Position numbers and translations under genes: made by a program
NCBI GenBank assembly: GCA_020201015.1
Contig: JAIVHN010000192.1
Coordinates: 1-10,266, forward strand
Source: Spirochaeta sp.
GTDB lineage: Bacteria > Spirochaetota > Spirochaetia > DSM-27196 > SLAA01
Direction of reading: 5' to 3'
Length of the DNA: 10,266 bases
Notes under the pieces: model-generated
Database searches by the model: none
What the model saw: only the letters and a program-made list of their open reading frames with translations
Told to the model about the DNA's origin: nothing
Part shown: positions 8,608 through 10,266 of the stretch, piece after piece
How the letters are laid out: every line of letters begins with the position of its first letter
Position numbering within the stretch: position 1 is the first letter of the stretch

Positions 8608-8617
8608 GATAATTATC
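8608..8617. repeat. Perfect 10-bp palindrome, possible operator
   Basis: GATAATTATC is its own reverse complement. It lies in the divergent region, upstream of both candidate promoters. The symmetry does not extend into the flanking bases. A dimeric regulator could bind here, but a 10-bp AT-rich palindrome can also arise by chance. Confidence 0.3.
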
Positions 8618-8641
8618 AAAGGATTGTACTGATAACTGGAT

Positions 8642-8651
8642 CGATGCATCG
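8642..8651. repeat. Second perfect 10-bp palindrome, possible operator
   Basis: CGATGCATCG is its own reverse complement, centred 34 bases from the first palindrome and just upstream of the candidate rightward -10 box. The sequence differs from the first palindrome, so they are not two copies of the same site. If bound by a repressor or activator it would be well placed to affect the UPF0164 gene. Confidence 0.3.
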
Positions 8652-8677
8652 CTCAATGATATATTATATATAGACAG

Positions 8678-9934
8678 ATGAAAAAACATGTTGTGCATGC
8701 AATAACCTTCAGCCTTCTCCTGCTTTTTCCAACGCTCTGGCTGCAGGCAGACACGAGGGCGGAAACATACGCCGACATCACCAAAGCTTTTGGGCTATCC
8801 GGTGCCGAACGTACCGGTCTTACCACGCTACCAGTGCTCCTCATTCCCATAGGCGGACGGTATGAAGGTATGGGTACCGCGTATACTGCGGTATCGGACG
8901 ATGCAGGTTACTTCGACGCAAATCCTGCTGCCTCTGCCATGCTACGATACACCGAGTTCTCGCTATTTCACAATAACCTCATTGCCGACGCTAATCTTGA
9001 AGGCTTGAGCTACACAAGTCGCCGAAATAACTTTGGATTCGGCACAGCCTCGAAACTAATACATGTCCCGTTTACCGAATACGATCGCTACGGAGATCAA
9101 GTTAACGCTATTCGTTACCTTGAGGGTATGACCGGAATCAATCTTTCGTATCGATTTTTGCACGATTTCTACTTTGAAGGTATTGCAGTCGGCAGTAATC
9201 TCAAGGTTGGCTACCGGCATGTGCCGGAGGTGATTGAGCCCGGGCAGTCTGGCTTAGGCTTTATGGGCGATTTTGGTATGTTAACGCGTTTTAATGTCCT
9301 CAAATTTTACAATGCGCGCGAACGAAACCTGTCTCTTGGCATAAGTGTGCGAAACCTTGGTCCTCCGGTTTTAGATGAGCCTCTTCCGACCTTAGTCACT
9401 GCTGGTATTGGGTACAAACCATTACGGCCGTGGTTGCTTTCCTTCGATGTACTCTACCCTATACAACCTTTCAATGATCAACCGGCTGAATATCCCGGCT
9501 TTGGAGTAGGTACTGCACTACAGGTGACAAACTTCTTTTCAATTCAAACTGGCTTTCTTTACCGCGGAGCAAATCCGCGTACGTCTCTTGGGGCGTCCGT
9601 AGAACTCCGGCGCGTACGCTTGACCGCCAATTACACGCTCGATCTTACCACTCAACTTGGTGCCGTAGACCGCTTTAGTGTCGAGGCCGCCTTCAATTTT
9701 GGGGACCGTGGCCGGAGCATGCGACGTGCAGAGGCCGAAGAATTTTATTTAGATTCTATTGTTGCCTTTGCCGAAGGACGACTTGAGACCGCGGTTGAGC
9801 TTGCTGGCGATGCCGTCGAAATCGACCCTGCCTTTACTCCGGCGCGCGAGATTGAAGAGACCGCAGCCGAGAGCCTGCGCATTCAACGCGAGCTGGAGTC
9901 GATCCGCCTAGATGAACAAGTAACATCGGAATAA
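8678..9934 (+). CDS. UPF0164-family outer-membrane barrel protein (FadL/PorV-like) with TPR-like tail
   Basis: A 418-residue protein. It has a signal peptide (MKKH, then a hydrophobic core over residues 9-22, with a likely cut after LQA at 24). The mature start has the family hallmark: PVLLIPIGGRYEGMGTAYTA, then VSDDAGYFDANPAA, as in PorV/FadL-like proteins and the spirochaetal UPF0164 family. Residues about 55-345 show alternating short strands with aromatic ends (for example YFEGIAVGSNLKVGYRH, TSLGASVELRRVRLTANYTL, FSVEAAFNFGD) expected of an outer-membrane beta-barrel. FadL homologues carry hydrophobic substrates across the outer membrane; transport by this protein is inferred, not shown. 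Residues 353-387 (EEFYLDSIVAFAEGRLETAV, ending VEIDPAFTPA) form one TPR-like helix pair, which would face the periplasm. The ATG has no Shine-Dalgarno sequence, and a possible -10 box sits only about 12 bases upstream. It is transcribed away from the helical-repeat and receptor genes. Confidence 0.9.
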   Translation: MKKHVVHAITFSLLLLFPTLWLQADTRAETYADITKAFGLSGAERTGLTTLPVLLIPIGGRYEGMGTAYTAVSDDAGYFDANPAASAMLRYTEFSLFHNNLIADANLEGLSYTSRRNNFGFGTASKLIHVPFTEYDRYGDQVNAIRYLEGMTGINLSYRFLHDFYFEGIAVGSNLKVGYRHVPEVIEPGQSGLGFMGDFGMLTRFNVLKFYNARERNLSLGISVRNLGPPVLDEPLPTLVTAGIGYKPLRPWLLSFDVLYPIQPFNDQPAEYPGFGVGTALQVTNFFSIQTGFLYRGANPRTSLGASVELRRVRLTANYTLDLTTQLGAVDRFSVEAAFNFGDRGRSMRRAEAEEFYLDSIVAFAEGRLETAVELAGDAVEIDPAFTPAREIEETAAESLRIQRELESIRLDEQVTSE

Positions 9935-10266
9935 TTGTGGTGGAGTTTCAAATACAGCGACATAGCCAGTAGCTCACGTGGAAAGAAGCTGTCATCACAG
10001 CGTAACTGAACAAGCTTCCAGTCTCGTTTACTGAGCCGCTTAGATCGGATTAATCGCTTAAAAAGCCGCTCCGGAATGCGCGAGCGCCTGCGTTGTTCAA
10101 TAATCCTACATAACGCTGGGCCGAGTTCCGAGTCCGGCTCAACCCGCTTATCCCCAGTAAGCGCATTCTGCATCATCTCATCGCCCGACATGCGGGAAAA
10201 GTCGTCCATCAACTCTTCTACGCCTACTACGAAACTGCTTTCACGGAACACTACCGCATCTAAACG
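9883..10266 (-). CDS. Unidentified protein, C-terminal part (5' end beyond right edge)
   Basis: The last 127 codons of a leftward frame that is open from base 10266. I do not recognise the family. The visible part is hydrophilic and helical-looking, with a strongly basic stretch (IIEQRRRSRIPERLFKRLIR) followed by SKRLSKRDWKLVQLRCDD and FFPRELLAMSLYLKLHHN. No signal peptide, membrane segment or catalytic motif is seen in this part. A GTG at 10251 could serve as a start, but it lacks a Shine-Dalgarno sequence and the frame continues upstream, so a partial gene is more likely. Its last 52 bases overlap the 3' end of the UPF0164 gene on the other strand, and the final residues (about DVTCSSRRIDSSSR) are therefore constrained by that gene. 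It is judged real because about 330 bases to the right of 9934 contain no competing frame and the peptide has ordinary protein composition; certainty is moderate. Confidence 0.6.
   Translation of the reverse strand, partial: RLDAVVFRESSFVVGVEELMDDFSRMSGDEMMQNALTGDKRVEPDSELGPALCRIIEQRRRSRIPERLFKRLIRSKRLSKRDWKLVQLRCDDSFFPRELLAMSLYLKLHHNYSDVTCSSRRIDSSSR

Larger units (their letters stand above)
8523..8677. promoter_or_regulatory. Divergent intergenic region with candidate promoters
   Basis: A 155-base, AT-rich, non-coding stretch between two start codons facing away from each other, so it must supply promoters for both directions unless transcription enters from elsewhere. Leftward, a TAGAAT hexamer at 8566-8561 could be a -10 box giving a leader of about 30 bases that includes the GGGAG site, but no convincing -35 is seen. 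Rightward, TATATT at 8660-8665 preceded by TG (8657-8658) resembles an extended -10 only a few bases before the ATG. Two 10-bp palindromes lie between these candidates. The individual promoter elements are weak guesses; the regulatory role of the region as a whole is more secure. Confidence 0.5.

Noticed and set aside
8398..8649. A minus-strand frame across the divergent region that overlaps the start of the helical-repeat gene
   Set aside because: It is out of frame with the better supported GTG start, and its peptide shows no domain or signal sequence. The GGGAG site at 8531-8535 fits the GTG at 8522.

Overview
The window looks like chromosomal DNA of a spirochaete. The main reason is the protein encoded at 8678-9934, which has the features of the UPF0164 family (FadL/PorV-like outer-membrane barrels that I know mainly from Treponema and Spirochaeta relatives). 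The arrangement of a SpoIIE-type phosphatase, a large helical-repeat protein and a UPF0164 protein also recalls, from memory and unverified here, the TP0854-TP0856 area of Treponema pallidum. Base composition is balanced and coding density is high. I see no mobile element, tRNA, rRNA or CRISPR array.

Layout: a leftward operon-like run starts at 8522. Its members are (1) a 1014-residue exported helical-repeat protein (8522-5478), (2) a 1542-residue membrane receptor whose start codon overlaps the previous stop by one base (5478-850), (3) a 204-residue exported protein of unknown function (818-204), and (4) the first 61 codons of a zinc-ribbon protein that runs off the left edge (183-1). Gaps are -1, 31 and 20 bases, so co-transcription is likely. 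A 155-base divergent region (8523-8677) holds two perfect 10-bp palindromes and weak promoter-like elements. It separates this run from the rightward UPF0164 gene (8678-9934). A leftward gene of unknown function enters from the right edge (10266-9883) and overlaps the 3' end of the UPF0164 gene by 52 bases.

The most striking item is the receptor. It appears to combine a periplasmic Asp-box (BNR) beta-propeller-like region, two fibronectin type III-like domains, an IPT/TIG-like segment, a first membrane helix, a basic cytoplasmic loop, a second membrane helix, a roughly 250-residue periplasmic Cache-like sensor, a third membrane helix, a HAMP domain and a SpoIIE/RsbU-type (PPM) serine/threonine phosphatase. 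The phosphatase metal-binding motifs are all present, with an unusually long insertion before the last one. My inference is that this locus encodes an envelope-sensing system: a periplasmic helical-repeat protein and a propeller-bearing receptor made in step, a small exported partner, and an outer-membrane barrel with a periplasmic TPR-like tail expressed divergently. The downstream target of the phosphatase (for example a STAS-domain anti-anti-sigma protein) is not encoded in the window. The physical interactions are hypotheses.
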